Below, one piece after another: positions 1 through 5,826 of a DNA stretch of 8,338 nucleotides. The position numbers and the translations under genes were made by a program. Origin of the DNA: Gammaproteobacteria bacterium (lineage in GTDB: Bacteria > Pseudomonadota > Gammaproteobacteria > Acidiferrobacterales > Acidiferrobacteraceae); contig JAPTWT010000148.1 of assembly GCA_028064935.1 (NCBI GenBank), positions 1 to 8,338 of the forward strand, in the 5' to 3' direction. The notes under the pieces were generated by a model, which saw nothing but the letters and a program-made list of their open reading frames with translations, was not told the DNA's origin and did not search any database. Position 1 is the stretch's first letter. The number at the start of each line of letters is the position of its first letter.

Positions 1-654
1 CACAAGGGGCTGTCGGCGCTGTATGGGCGCGGTGACGGGGAGGGCTGTGACGAGGCGCCGTTCTGGCCGGGTGAGACCTTGATCGCGCGCGAGACCCTAT
101 ACGCCTTCCACTGCGCAGTGCGCATGGCCGAGCGCACACCGAAGGCCTGGGAAGAGGCCCTGGCCCCGGTCGAGGGCAATGGATCGCCTAACGGCGCCGA
201 TCGCGAACGCCGGGACGCGCTCGTGGATCTCGTCGCCAACAATACAGAACTGACCGTGACTTTGTGCGAACCCCTGCGCCATCCCTACCTGGACATACCC
301 GCCTGGCGCGTGCAGGCCCGGGCCGAGGGTGCCGAACCGGTCGAACTCTTCCTCGCGCACGATACCGGCGAGTACCAGCGGCTGGTGCGCAAGACGTGGG
401 CCGCTTATCGCGCCGCCGACCATCGCTCACCCGAGGACTTCCGGCGCGCGTGGGCCGTGACGCGCGCCTGTGCGCCGGTCATGCACGCCTATGCCGTGAC
501 CGCCCACAAGGCCCAGGGGAGCACCTTCCACTATGCCCTCATCGATGTCGCAGACCTCTACGGCATGGCCGCCGGCGGCCATGCCGACGATTACCATAGG
601 GCGCTGTACGTGGCCGTCACGCGCGCCGCCGAGCAGGTCTGGCTGTGCCTGTGA
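1..654 (+). CDS. SF1 (RecD/Dda-like) DNA helicase, C-terminal part; 5' end outside window
   Basis: The frame is open from base 1 to the TGA at 652-654, giving 217 residues of a protein that begins upstream. The C-terminal end matches the UvrD_C_2-type domain of superfamily 1 helicases. Motif V is seen as VTAHKAQGST around residues 166-175, and motif VI as ALYVAVTRA around residues 201-209, with the expected arginine finger Arg208. These motifs couple ATP hydrolysis to single-stranded DNA translocation in RecD-, Dda- and AAA-type helicases. The Walker A and B motifs (motifs I and II) must lie outside the window, so the subfamily cannot be fixed. The protein stops soon after motif VI, as is usual for RecD2/Dda-like enzymes. 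It converges on the minus-strand gene ending at 689, leaving 34 bases between them with no obvious terminator. Confidence 0.85.
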   Translation, partial: HKGLSALYGRGDGEGCDEAPFWPGETLIARETLYAFHCAVRMAERTPKAWEEALAPVEGNGSPNGADRERRDALVDLVANNTELTVTLCEPLRHPYLDIPAWRVQARAEGAEPVELFLAHDTGEYQRLVRKTWAAYRAADHRSPEDFRRAWAVTRACAPVMHAYAVTAHKAQGSTFHYALIDVADLYGMAAGGHADDYHRALYVAVTRAAEQVWLCL

Positions 655-688
655 TGCCGTGGACGGCCTTACACGTGCGAAGGCGGCG

Positions 689-1072
689 CTACCAGCCAAA
701 CTCCCCGCAAAAGGCCCCGTCGCGATAATCGAGGCGCAGCCAATGGGGACGGAAGGCCTCGCGCCGGCTGAGCGGAAAATCCATGAGCGGCAGATCCTCG
801 AGCGCGGCATCATTCGGCAGGGCGCAATGCCGGGCCATCACCGGATGAAACCACACCACGAGCTGCGGGTGGCCGTCGGCTGAGGGCAGGGGAACGGTAT
901 CCGCAGGTGGCGGCCGGTCCCAAAGCAATCGCTTGCGGATGAGACAGCTGAAGAAAAGCTCCATCTCCACATACAAGGGCGCAGCGCGCGCATCGAGGGC
1001 GCGGCGCGCCGCCGGGCTCAGCGTCACGCGCCACTCGGCCGATCGCGCCGGCGAAACCGCCCGCCCACTCAT
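689..1072 (-). CDS. Conserved-looking protein of unknown function (127 aa)
   Basis: I do not recognise a named family. The product is about 127 residues, soluble-looking, with no signal peptide or membrane helix. The most protein-like part is a central YVEMELFFSCLIRKRL stretch, with a single Cys in a hydrophobic-then-basic context, followed by a histidine- and tryptophan-containing half ending in FGW. The ATG at 1072 is preceded by AGGGA close to the start codon. An ATG at 1090 adds six residues and would sit one base after the TAA of the upstream gene (TAACATG), without a purine-rich ribosome site. The true start is therefore uncertain. It is the last gene of a probable three-gene minus-strand unit, 19 nt (or 1 nt) after the exported protein gene, and faces the helicase end. 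Codon use is GC-rich like its neighbours. Confidence 0.65.
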   Translation of the reverse strand: MSGRAVSPARSAEWRVTLSPAARRALDARAAPLYVEMELFFSCLIRKRLLWDRPPPADTVPLPSADGHPQLVVWFHPVMARHCALPNDAALEDLPLMDFPLSRREAFRPHWLRLDYRDGAFCGEFGW

Positions 1073-1091
1073 GATCCCTGCGCCGGCCATG

Positions 1092-1451
1092 TTAGGGGGG
1101 ACCGGCATCGCCCGGCGGCAGGACACGCAGCCAGCCGCTCGGACAGTTCGGTATGCGCGGATAGTACCCCTGCGGGTTCCGGCAGTAATAATAATAGGTC
1201 GGCTGCGGCGGCGGCGGAGGCGGATAGTAATTGCGTTCTATGATGACCCGTCGCCGCGGGGCAAAGGCGCGAAAGCCGAACCATAGCGGGAACCAGTCGT
1301 CCCCGCCGTCGTCATCGTCATCATCGACCTGAAGCAGTTGCGGGTGCATGGTCCACGCCACCGGGCGCATCGCATACGCCTCGCGGGCGGCTACAACGAA
1401 CAGGCTGCCGACCAGCACGGCGGCTGTGACAAAAGGATGCTTTATGGCCAT
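1092..1451 (-). CDS. Small exported protein with Asp run and Tyr/Pro-rich C-terminus
   Basis: The 119-residue product has a clear Sec signal peptide: basic MAIKH, a hydrophobic core to about residue 22, and a likely cleavage after AYA at residues 25-27. The mature part carries six consecutive Asp (43-48) followed by GGDD, an Arg patch (66-68), then YYPPPPPPQP (75-84), YYYYC (86-90) and a C-terminal GYYPRIPNC segment, with Cys90 and Cys103 able to pair. C-terminal motifs of this kind (YC..P.GYYP...C..GW) recur in short periplasmic or surface proteins of many proteobacteria with no assigned function. The ATG at 1451 is chosen because GAGAGGG ends six bases before it. The ATG at 1457 would sit directly against that site. 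It lies 82 nt after the LRAT-like gene on the same strand. A role at the cell envelope is inference only. Confidence 0.75.
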   Translation of the reverse strand: MAIKHPFVTAAVLVGSLFVVAAREAYAMRPVAWTMHPQLLQVDDDDDDGGDDWFPLWFGFRAFAPRRRVIIERNYYPPPPPPQPTYYYYCRNPQGYYPRIPNCPSGWLRVLPPGDAGPP

Positions 1452-1533
1452 CTCCATCCCTCTCGAGACACCAAACTTGACTCCAGCATAACCCATCGGC
1501 GGCCGCGAAGAACGGCCCCGCCGTATCATTTTG

Positions 1534-1905
1534 TTATCGCAAGGCGACGAACGCGCCGAATAGAGCGATCACCGTCCAGGCCAGGAGCTGCGGGCTCATC
1601 GGTCGCCCATGCACCACATAGTGGGCAGTATGTTCGCAATTATTGCACAGGAGATGGTAGCCGCGGGGCGCCCGCAAGACCGCTGCACCATTGGCGAGCA
1701 CGCGGCTACGATAGTGTGTTGGCGTCGGCTGCACGCGTACCGCGCGTCCGGCCGCAAACTCATCGACGCTCGACAGATGCTCGCCTCGGCGCGGACTATT
1801 GTGCAATACCCGGCCGTCGAACCACGCCACCCCGACATGCTCGTGCAGGCCCTTGGGGCGTTTCAGGATGTCGCCAGGACGAATGATCGCGTACGACGCC
1901 GACAT
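1534..1905 (-). CDS. LRAT-like (NlpC/P60 superfamily) papain-fold protein with C-terminal membrane anchor
   Basis: The 123-residue product has the permuted papain-like layout of the lecithin:retinol acyltransferase family. HVGVAW supplies His23, LHNSP supplies His35, and NNCEH supplies Cys90. The 12-residue His-His spacing and the NCEH box are the family hallmarks; in the human relatives these residues form the acyl-transfer and phospholipase triad. An opening R-x-GDIL segment (9-14) and a Leu/Phe-rich helix at about 105-122 match the usual N-terminal strand and C-terminal membrane anchor. Known relatives are thiol acyltransferases, phospholipases A1/A2 or amidases; the bacterial substrate here is unknown. 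The ATG at 1905 has GGAGGT three bases upstream, so the longer reading from 1986 is rejected. Length is short but covers the whole core fold. It is the first gene of a probable minus-strand unit with the exported protein and the 689-1072 gene. Confidence 0.85.
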   Translation of the reverse strand: MSASYAIIRPGDILKRPKGLHEHVGVAWFDGRVLHNSPRRGEHLSSVDEFAAGRAVRVQPTPTHYRSRVLANGAAVLRAPRGYHLLCNNCEHTAHYVVHGRPMSPQLLAWTVIALFGAFVALR

Positions 1906-2075
1906 GAGACCTCCGATCAAAGGCCTCCCTGCCGTGTACCACGCCGCCTTGGCGCCCTCATCTCCCCGCGCACGCCGCCCTAGCAAACCCTGACGACCGG
2001 GGGCTTATGGCCTGCGCACCGGGCTTAAAGCCTAGCTGAGGCCCACACGGAAATCCACCGCGGGCGATGCCAAGC

Positions 2076-2107
2076 CAGGACCCCGTCATGCGCCTCCCCA
2101 GGTCCTG
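2076..2107. repeat. Inverted repeat CAGGACC ... GGTCCTG
   Basis: Seven-base perfect arms flank an 18-base spacer. A further GTCCTGAG copy follows at 2123-2130, just before a run of five T. No stem directly abuts the T run, so a terminator is not supported. Confidence 0.4.
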
Positions 2108-2224
2108 AGAGGGCCCCGGATGTCCTGAGTTTTTCCTGTGCGCCCTGCTATGACGGCAAGCGTGAACCGCCTTGATCGGGATGGCGCGGTGGCCTCGCAG
2201 GTGCCCGTACACCCCGTGCGCGTA

Positions 2225-2236
2225 GGCGCATGCGCC
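2225..2236. repeat. 12-base perfect palindrome GGCGCATGCGCC
   Basis: This is a perfect self-complementary dodecamer in the gene-free region. It could be a regulator-binding site. Chance is also plausible at this GC content. Confidence 0.4.
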
Positions 2237-2433
2237 CAGTGGCAGCACTCGAGGCACGCCCACCACACTACCGGGGCCAAGCGTGCACGCGGGATGCAGC
2301 CTGCTAGCGAAGCGCGATGGCTCAAGACTCGCACCCCTGGGCTTGGCGCAGGCGGCCTGGCCGTGCGCCCCGCACGATGCCCCAAACGCCGGCCCCTCCC
2401 ACGCCCCTGCGGCGCGCCGGGCCTGTCTTACGT

Positions 2434-2457
2434 TGTGATAGACTCGTGGCCATCACA
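2434..2457. promoter_or_regulatory. Inverted repeat TGTGAT-N12-ATCACA, possible operator
   Basis: Six-base perfect arms are separated by 12 bases, about 200 bases upstream of the AI-2E-family gene. The half-sites resemble CRP/FNR-type half-sites, but those proteins use a spacer of about 4-6 bases, so a canonical site is not supported. Confidence 0.25.
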
Positions 2458-2655
2458 GACTCGACGCCGGGGCAATGGAGGGCACAGCGTGAAACATTCT
2501 CGCATCACACATGAGGCGTCGGCCCGTTGCGACGCACGCTGTGGCCGGGCGCGCCTACGCAAAACACCCAGGGACGACGCATCATCGCACGCTGACACCG
2601 GCATCGGCGCGCCGGCCGCGACCCATCGCACCGTAACCCACTGGGTTTGCGCCTG

Positions 2656-3675
2656 ATGCGCAACGCCTGGTACGGGCGTGTGGCGCTCGCGGCCTTGCTG
2701 GCCATCGGGCTCTACCCTTTGAGCCCCTACTTCGTGCCGCTTTTCATGGGGGCGGTCTTGTGTACCGTGGGTTGGCGCGTACAGCTCGCCGTCGAACGCG
2801 CCTTAAGCCTGCCGCGCTGGGGCGGGGCCACGCTGCATGCCTTGACCTGGCTTGCGGTCATCGTGCTGCCATCCTGGCTTGTCATCCAGACGCTCGCCGC
2901 CAAACTCGCGCCGCGCATCGCGCGCTGGAAGAGCGGCGCGCCGCTCGTGACCGTGCCCCCGCAACTCGCCCATGCACGCTTCATCGGGCCGTGGCTCGCG
3001 CGGCACCTCCATAAGCTCAATGCCAACGTCCTCGTCCATTATCTCGGCAATCACTCGGACCTCATCAAGGCAAGCCTCGGGCATGTCTGGATCTTTCTGC
3101 TGCATACCCTGATCGCGAGCGCCGTGGTGTTTTCGCTCGCCCTGCGCGGCGAGAAGATGCGTGCGGAACTGATCTGGGTCGCCGAGACCCTATGGGGTCC
3201 GCGCGGCCAGCAGGTGCTTACCGCCGCCGCCGATGCGGCGCGCTCGGTGATGCTCGGCGTCATCGGCGTGGGACTGGTCGAAGGGGGGCTCATCGGTCTT
3301 AGCTACGGGCTCGCCGGTATGCCCCTGTGGTCGATCTGGCTGATCGCCACCGCCCTGCTGTCGGCGATCCCGTTCGGTGCCGGTGCCGTACTCGCGCTGG
3401 TGTGTGGCTGGCTCATGCTCACAGGCCATGTGTTTGCCGGCCTGCTTACCGCCGCCTGGGGGGCCGCGGTCATCACCGCCGCCGATCTGCTGCTGCGTCC
3501 GCTTGTGACCGGCAAGGAGAGCTCAGTGCCGTTCATGGCCCTGCTGCTCAGCATCCTCGGCGGGGCCAAGGTATTCGGGCTGGTGGGGGTCATCGCCGGC
3601 CCCCTGCTCATCATGCTCGCGGCATCGCTGTGGCAGTCATGGTTGCGTCAGCCGCAGCTTCCCCCGCCGGCATAA
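2656..3675 (+). CDS. AI-2E/PerM family membrane transporter
   Basis: The 339-residue product is a polytopic inner-membrane protein of the AI-2E exporter-like family (Pfam PF01594), close to the usual length of about 350 residues. It has hydrophobic segments at about 8-42 and 60-82, another at about 145-162, and a dense C-terminal set from about 195 to 330. Family landmarks are the AIPFGAGAV stretch (near 237) and the RPLVTGKESSVPFMALLL segment running into GGAKVFGLVGVIAGP (about 277-315). Known members export AI-2 or act as Na+/H+ antiporters; the substrate here is unknown. The ATG at 2656 is chosen, although the ribosome site is poor; a TTG at 2647 adds three residues. The ATG overlaps the TGA of an unlikely upstream frame (TGATG). 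The 3' end overlaps the convergent ATP-grasp gene by 65 bases. Confidence 0.88.
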   Translation: MRNAWYGRVALAALLAIGLYPLSPYFVPLFMGAVLCTVGWRVQLAVERALSLPRWGGATLHALTWLAVIVLPSWLVIQTLAAKLAPRIARWKSGAPLVTVPPQLAHARFIGPWLARHLHKLNANVLVHYLGNHSDLIKASLGHVWIFLLHTLIASAVVFSLALRGEKMRAELIWVAETLWGPRGQQVLTAAADAARSVMLGVIGVGLVEGGLIGLSYGLAGMPLWSIWLIATALLSAIPFGAGAVLALVCGWLMLTGHVFAGLLTAAWGAAVITAADLLLRPLVTGKESSVPFMALLLSILGGAKVFGLVGVIAGPLLIMLAASLWQSWLRQPQLPPPA

Positions 3676-4942
3676 GCGTCGGGCGCCACACCGGCGCCAA
3701 CACGAAACGCAGGTGGCCATGCGCGGTCTTCAGGGCCTCGTAGACCGTCGCCGGGTCGGGGCCCTCGGCGAATATAAAACCGAGATAGCTCGCCCCCTCC
3801 GGCAACGGCACGAGCTCCTGCCCCTCGCGGGCATCGATCACGATCTCGACCACCCCCGGCACGCGATCGGCGGCCATGAGCCCCTCGACGCGTTTCAGGA
3901 GGCCAAGCCCCGGAATCGGGATCATGAGGACACCCGCGGCGTCCGCGCGCGCGCCCACCGCCACCTCCTCTCCCAACGCGTGACGCACGATGAGCTCCTC
4001 GAGCGACAGCCCGGTCCCGAAGCGCAGCAATCGCCCGCACAAACCCCCTATGGTGCGCGCCGCGATCTCGATCACCCATATGCCTTCGGCGTTCAACCGG
4101 CACTCGGCATGGATCGGGCCTTCGCGCAGGCCATAAGCGCGCGCGCCGCGCTCCACGACGTCGCGCACCGCCTCACGCGTCGCGGCATCCAGTCGCGAGG
4201 GGGTTATGTAATAGGTCTCCTCGAAAAACGGTCCATCGAGGGCCTCGGGCTTGTCAAAGATCGCGAGCGTACGCAAGACGCCACCCACGAGCAGGCCCTC
4301 GAGCGCAATCTCGAAACCCGGCACGAAGCGCTCGATGAGCGCGCGGTTCCATACCGCCCGGTGATCGCGTCCGAGGATGGCACGCAGCCGCACAATCGCC
4401 GCGCGCAACCCCGGCTCGTCGTCCACGCGCATCACCCCGCGGCTGCCCGCTAGCGCGACCGGCTTCAACACCAGCGGATAGGGAAGGTCGGTGAGCGCCG
4501 GTAGCGCATCATCGAGCGCCAGCACCCGATGCCACGGAACGGGGACGCCGACCGCCTGCAAGACCGCGCGCGCCCGGTCCTTGCGACGCGCGATGGCGAG
4601 CGCCTGCGGCGGGTTAGCGGCAAGCCCGAGACGCGTGGCGAGCGCGCCGGCGACCTCGGTCCCCCAGTCGTCGAGCCCCAGGATCGCCTGAAAGGGCCCC
4701 CCGCGATCCATCTCCTGGCGCACGGCGCGCTCGCAGGCATCGAGGTCGTGCAAGGGCAGGCGCAGACCGGGGAGTCCACTGCTCACCACATTCGCCGCCC
4801 CCTCGCTGACCAGTACCACGTCCGCGCGTGCGCCGGCGGCGGCCAGAAACGGCACCGTCCGGTAGGACCCGAACGGCGCTATGAGCAGGAGTCGCGGTCG
4901 CCTTAATGGCTCCCGCACCCGCCGCCACCGCACCCGCCGCAT
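3611..4942 (-). CDS. ATP-grasp domain ligase (carboxylate-amine ligase-like)
   Basis: The 443-residue frame has an N-terminal Rossmann-like preATP-grasp domain (RPRLLLIAPF at 15-24), then the ATP-grasp fold. Lys160 lies in PLVLKPVALAGSRGV, the Gly-rich loop follows, and ALIERFVPGFE (201-211) supplies the adenine and ribose contacts. The metal ligands Glu280 (IHAEC) and Glu292 (VIEIAAR) are followed by Arg296 and TIGG. This pattern fits the L-amino-acid ligase/carnosine-synthase-like branch, which joins a carboxylate to an amine through an acyl phosphate; residues from about 330 resemble the C-terminal lid of that branch. Substrates are unknown. The ATG at 4942 lies inside the IscA-like gene; GTG codons at 4933 and 4918 are alternatives, the last preceded by GGTGGCGG. 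All overlap the upstream gene, implying translational coupling. The last 20 or so residues are low-complexity and overlap the AI-2E-family gene. Confidence 0.85.
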   Translation of the reverse strand: MRRVRWRRVREPLRRPRLLLIAPFGSYRTVPFLAAAGARADVVLVSEGAANVVSSGLPGLRLPLHDLDACERAVRQEMDRGGPFQAILGLDDWGTEVAGALATRLGLAANPPQALAIARRKDRARAVLQAVGVPVPWHRVLALDDALPALTDLPYPLVLKPVALAGSRGVMRVDDEPGLRAAIVRLRAILGRDHRAVWNRALIERFVPGFEIALEGLLVGGVLRTLAIFDKPEALDGPFFEETYYITPSRLDAATREAVRDVVERGARAYGLREGPIHAECRLNAEGIWVIEIAARTIGGLCGRLLRFGTGLSLEELIVRHALGEEVAVGARADAAGVLMIPIPGLGLLKRVEGLMAADRVPGVVEIVIDAREGQELVPLPEGASYLGFIFAEGPDPATVYEALKTAHGHLRFVLAPVWRPTLMPAGEAAADATMTATAMPRA

Positions 4943-5307
4943 GCCCCACCACCCCCGGAGCGCGCGAACACGTTGCGGAACAGGAAGCGTGGCTCACCAT
5001 CCTCGGTGTAGTCGATCTCGGCGCCCTCCAGATAGCTCAAGGCCACCGCATCCACGAAGATCTTCAGGCCATCCTTCGCCCACACGGCATCACGCGGCCC
5101 TTCAGCCTCGGCCATCACCATGCCATAGGTCATACCGCTGCAGCCTCCGCCCGAGACATAGACGCGTATACCGATGACCCCGTCCGCCGCCGCCTGCGCG
5201 ACGATCTCGCCCAGTTTCGTCTGCGCCGGACCGGTCACCTGGATCTCGTCTGTGAGCTGTGCCGGAAACACCGGCATGCTGCTTACCACCGCCTGTTCTT
5301 GCCCCAT
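4903..5307 (-). CDS. HesB/IscA/ErpA-family iron-sulfur cluster carrier with Gly/Cys-rich tail
   Basis: The 134-residue product is an A-type Fe-S carrier, which passes clusters or iron to apoproteins. The core begins at about residue 22, with the invariant SGGGCSGMTYG loop at 52-62 holding Cys56, then a FVDAVALSYLEGAEIDY segment (84-100) typical of the family. Usual members end in a CGCGxSF box. Here the end is a glycine-rich tail with Cys123, Cys126 and Cys131 (C-G-G-C, four Gly, C-G-S-H), so the second and third ligand cysteines are present with altered spacing, plus an extra His. An N-terminal extension of about 20 residues is also longer than in E. coli IscA. The ATG at 5307 is firm because AAGGAGGT stands four bases upstream. 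A promoter lies close upstream, divergent from yggX, and the ATP-grasp gene starts within its 3' end. I cannot separate IscA from ErpA. Confidence 0.92.
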   Translation of the reverse strand: MGQEQAVVSSMPVFPAQLTDEIQVTGPAQTKLGEIVAQAAADGVIGIRVYVSGGGCSGMTYGMVMAEAEGPRDAVWAKDGLKIFVDAVALSYLEGAEIDYTEDGEPRFLFRNVFARSGGGGACGGCGGGGCGSH

Positions 5308-5311
5308 GAGG

Positions 5312-5319
5312 ACCTCCTT
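5312..5319 (-). promoter_or_regulatory. Strong Shine-Dalgarno AAGGAGGT for the IscA-like gene
   Basis: This full-length match to the anti-SD sequence lies four bases before the ATG at 5307. It fixes that start over the ATG-less extension up to 5352. Confidence 0.85.
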
Positions 5320-5330
5320 CGGAAAGCGCC

Positions 5331-5359
5331 AGTATAGCGCCCGCCGCGACATCTCGTAA
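5331..5359 (-). promoter_or_regulatory. Sigma-70-type promoter for the IscA-like gene
   Basis: On the minus strand, TTACGA (5354-5359) is followed after exactly 17 bases by TATACT (5331-5336). The predicted start at about 5324 gives a very short leader containing the strong ribosome site. The -10 and spacing are good, the -35 is weak. Confidence 0.55.
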
Positions 5360-5366
5360 GGGCGCC

Positions 5367-5396
5367 TTCCTAAGGGGCCCCGCGCTCCGTTATACT
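5367..5396 (+). promoter_or_regulatory. Candidate promoter for yggX
   Basis: TATACT at 5391-5396 is a good -10. The best -35 is TTCCTA at 5367-5372 with an 18-base spacer, which is poor. The same TATACTGGC string occurs in the opposing promoter. Confidence 0.45.
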
Positions 5397-5427
5397 GGCA
5401 ATACCGAACTTACAGAGGACGTCTGCC

Positions 5428-5694
5428 GTGCGCATGGTTCAGTGTCGGGTCTTGAAGCGCAGCGCGCCCGGTCTTGAGCGCCCCCCCTATCCGGGCGAAC
5501 TCGGCCAGCGCATCTATGACGAGGTCTCGCAAGAGGCCTGGCGCCAGTGGCTGGACCAGCTGTCGGTGCTCATGAATGACCACCATCTCAATACCGCCGA
5601 CCCCGACTCCCAAAACGACATCGAGGCCATGATGCGCGCCTTCCTGTTCGAGGGGCGCCCCCCGGTCGTCAAGGCCGCCGGCGGCAAGAAGTAA
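5428..5694 (+). CDS. yggX: Fe(2+)-trafficking / oxidative damage protection protein YggX
   Basis: The 88-residue product matches the YggX family along its length: Cys6 near the start (conserved and functionally important in the family), PPYPGELGQRIYDEVSQEAW (19-38), LINE-like LMNDHHLNTADP (48-59) and the FLFEG block (72-76). YggX is a small cytosolic protein that in enterobacteria protects Fe-S clusters and DNA from oxidative damage and affects intracellular iron. E. coli YggX is 91 residues, so this is full length. The GTG at 5428 has AGAGGA eight bases upstream; the ATG at 5434 is the alternative, but its spacing of 14 is too long. Its nearest neighbour, divergent across 120 bases, is the Fe-S carrier gene, which suits a shared role in iron-sulfur homeostasis. 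Confidence 0.95.
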   Translation: MRMVQCRVLKRSAPGLERPPYPGELGQRIYDEVSQEAWRQWLDQLSVLMNDHHLNTADPDSQNDIEAMMRAFLFEGRPPVVKAAGGKK

Positions 5695-5805
5695 AGAGGG
5701 CACCGCGCCGGGGCGCCGTACGGGGGTAATCTGATAGCAGCCTCCTGTGCCGCCCGTCGTTCGCGTTCGAATGCCTATACCCGGGACCCGAGGACCTTGC
5801 AGGCT

Positions 5806-5818
5806 CCGGCACCGCCGG
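5806..5818. repeat. Small hairpin between yggX and acpS ends
   Basis: CCGGC and GCCGG flank a three-base loop, eight bases beyond the acpS stop. There is no T run on either strand, so a rho-independent terminator is not supported. The rest of the 132-base convergent gap shows nothing clear. Confidence 0.3.
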
Positions 5819-5826
5819 CGGGCGCT

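Larger units (their letters stand above)
1906..2655. other. Long intergenic region, no credible gene
   Basis: About 750 bases lie between the divergent starts of the LRAT-like gene and the AI-2E-family gene. Every reading frame here gives Arg/His/Pro-rich, low-hydrophobicity peptides with no family resemblance and weaker third-position GC than the neighbouring genes. It must contain the promoters for both flanking genes, but I find no convincing -35/-10 pair. It holds a 12-base perfect palindrome, two long-range inverted repeats (annotated separately), a repeated GTCCTGAG at 2102 and 2123, and two copies of GGCGCGCCGG (near 2411 and 2606). A small RNA, an old degraded gene or a mobile-element remnant are all possible; none can be shown. 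Confidence 0.6.

Noticed and set aside
1498..1522. GC-rich hairpin followed by a short T-rich stretch between the LRAT-like and exported-protein genes
   Set aside because: The stem needs a two-base bulge, the T tract lies on the plus strand while both genes are on the minus strand, so a terminator for them is not supported.
2120..2136. Rho-independent terminator before the TTTTT run
   Set aside because: No stem can be formed directly upstream of the T run.
2434..2457. CRP/FNR site
   Set aside because: The half-sites fit loosely, but the 12-base spacer is too long for a canonical dimer site. It is kept only as an inverted repeat.
2138..2656. Open frame of 172 codons (plus strand) whose TGA overlaps the AI-2E-family ATG (TGATG)
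   Set aside because: The product is Arg/His-rich with no hydrophobic core or motif, third-position GC is lower than in neighbouring genes, and the GTG start has no convincing ribosome site. The stop/start overlap is noted but could be chance.
3713..4453. 246-codon open frame on the plus strand
   Set aside because: It is antisense to the ATP-grasp gene and its translation lacks any family features.
5775..5800. GTTCGAAT-like string resembling a tRNA T-loop near 5765-5773
   Set aside because: The flanking bases do not form a T-stem and no D-arm, anticodon arm or acceptor stem can be drawn.
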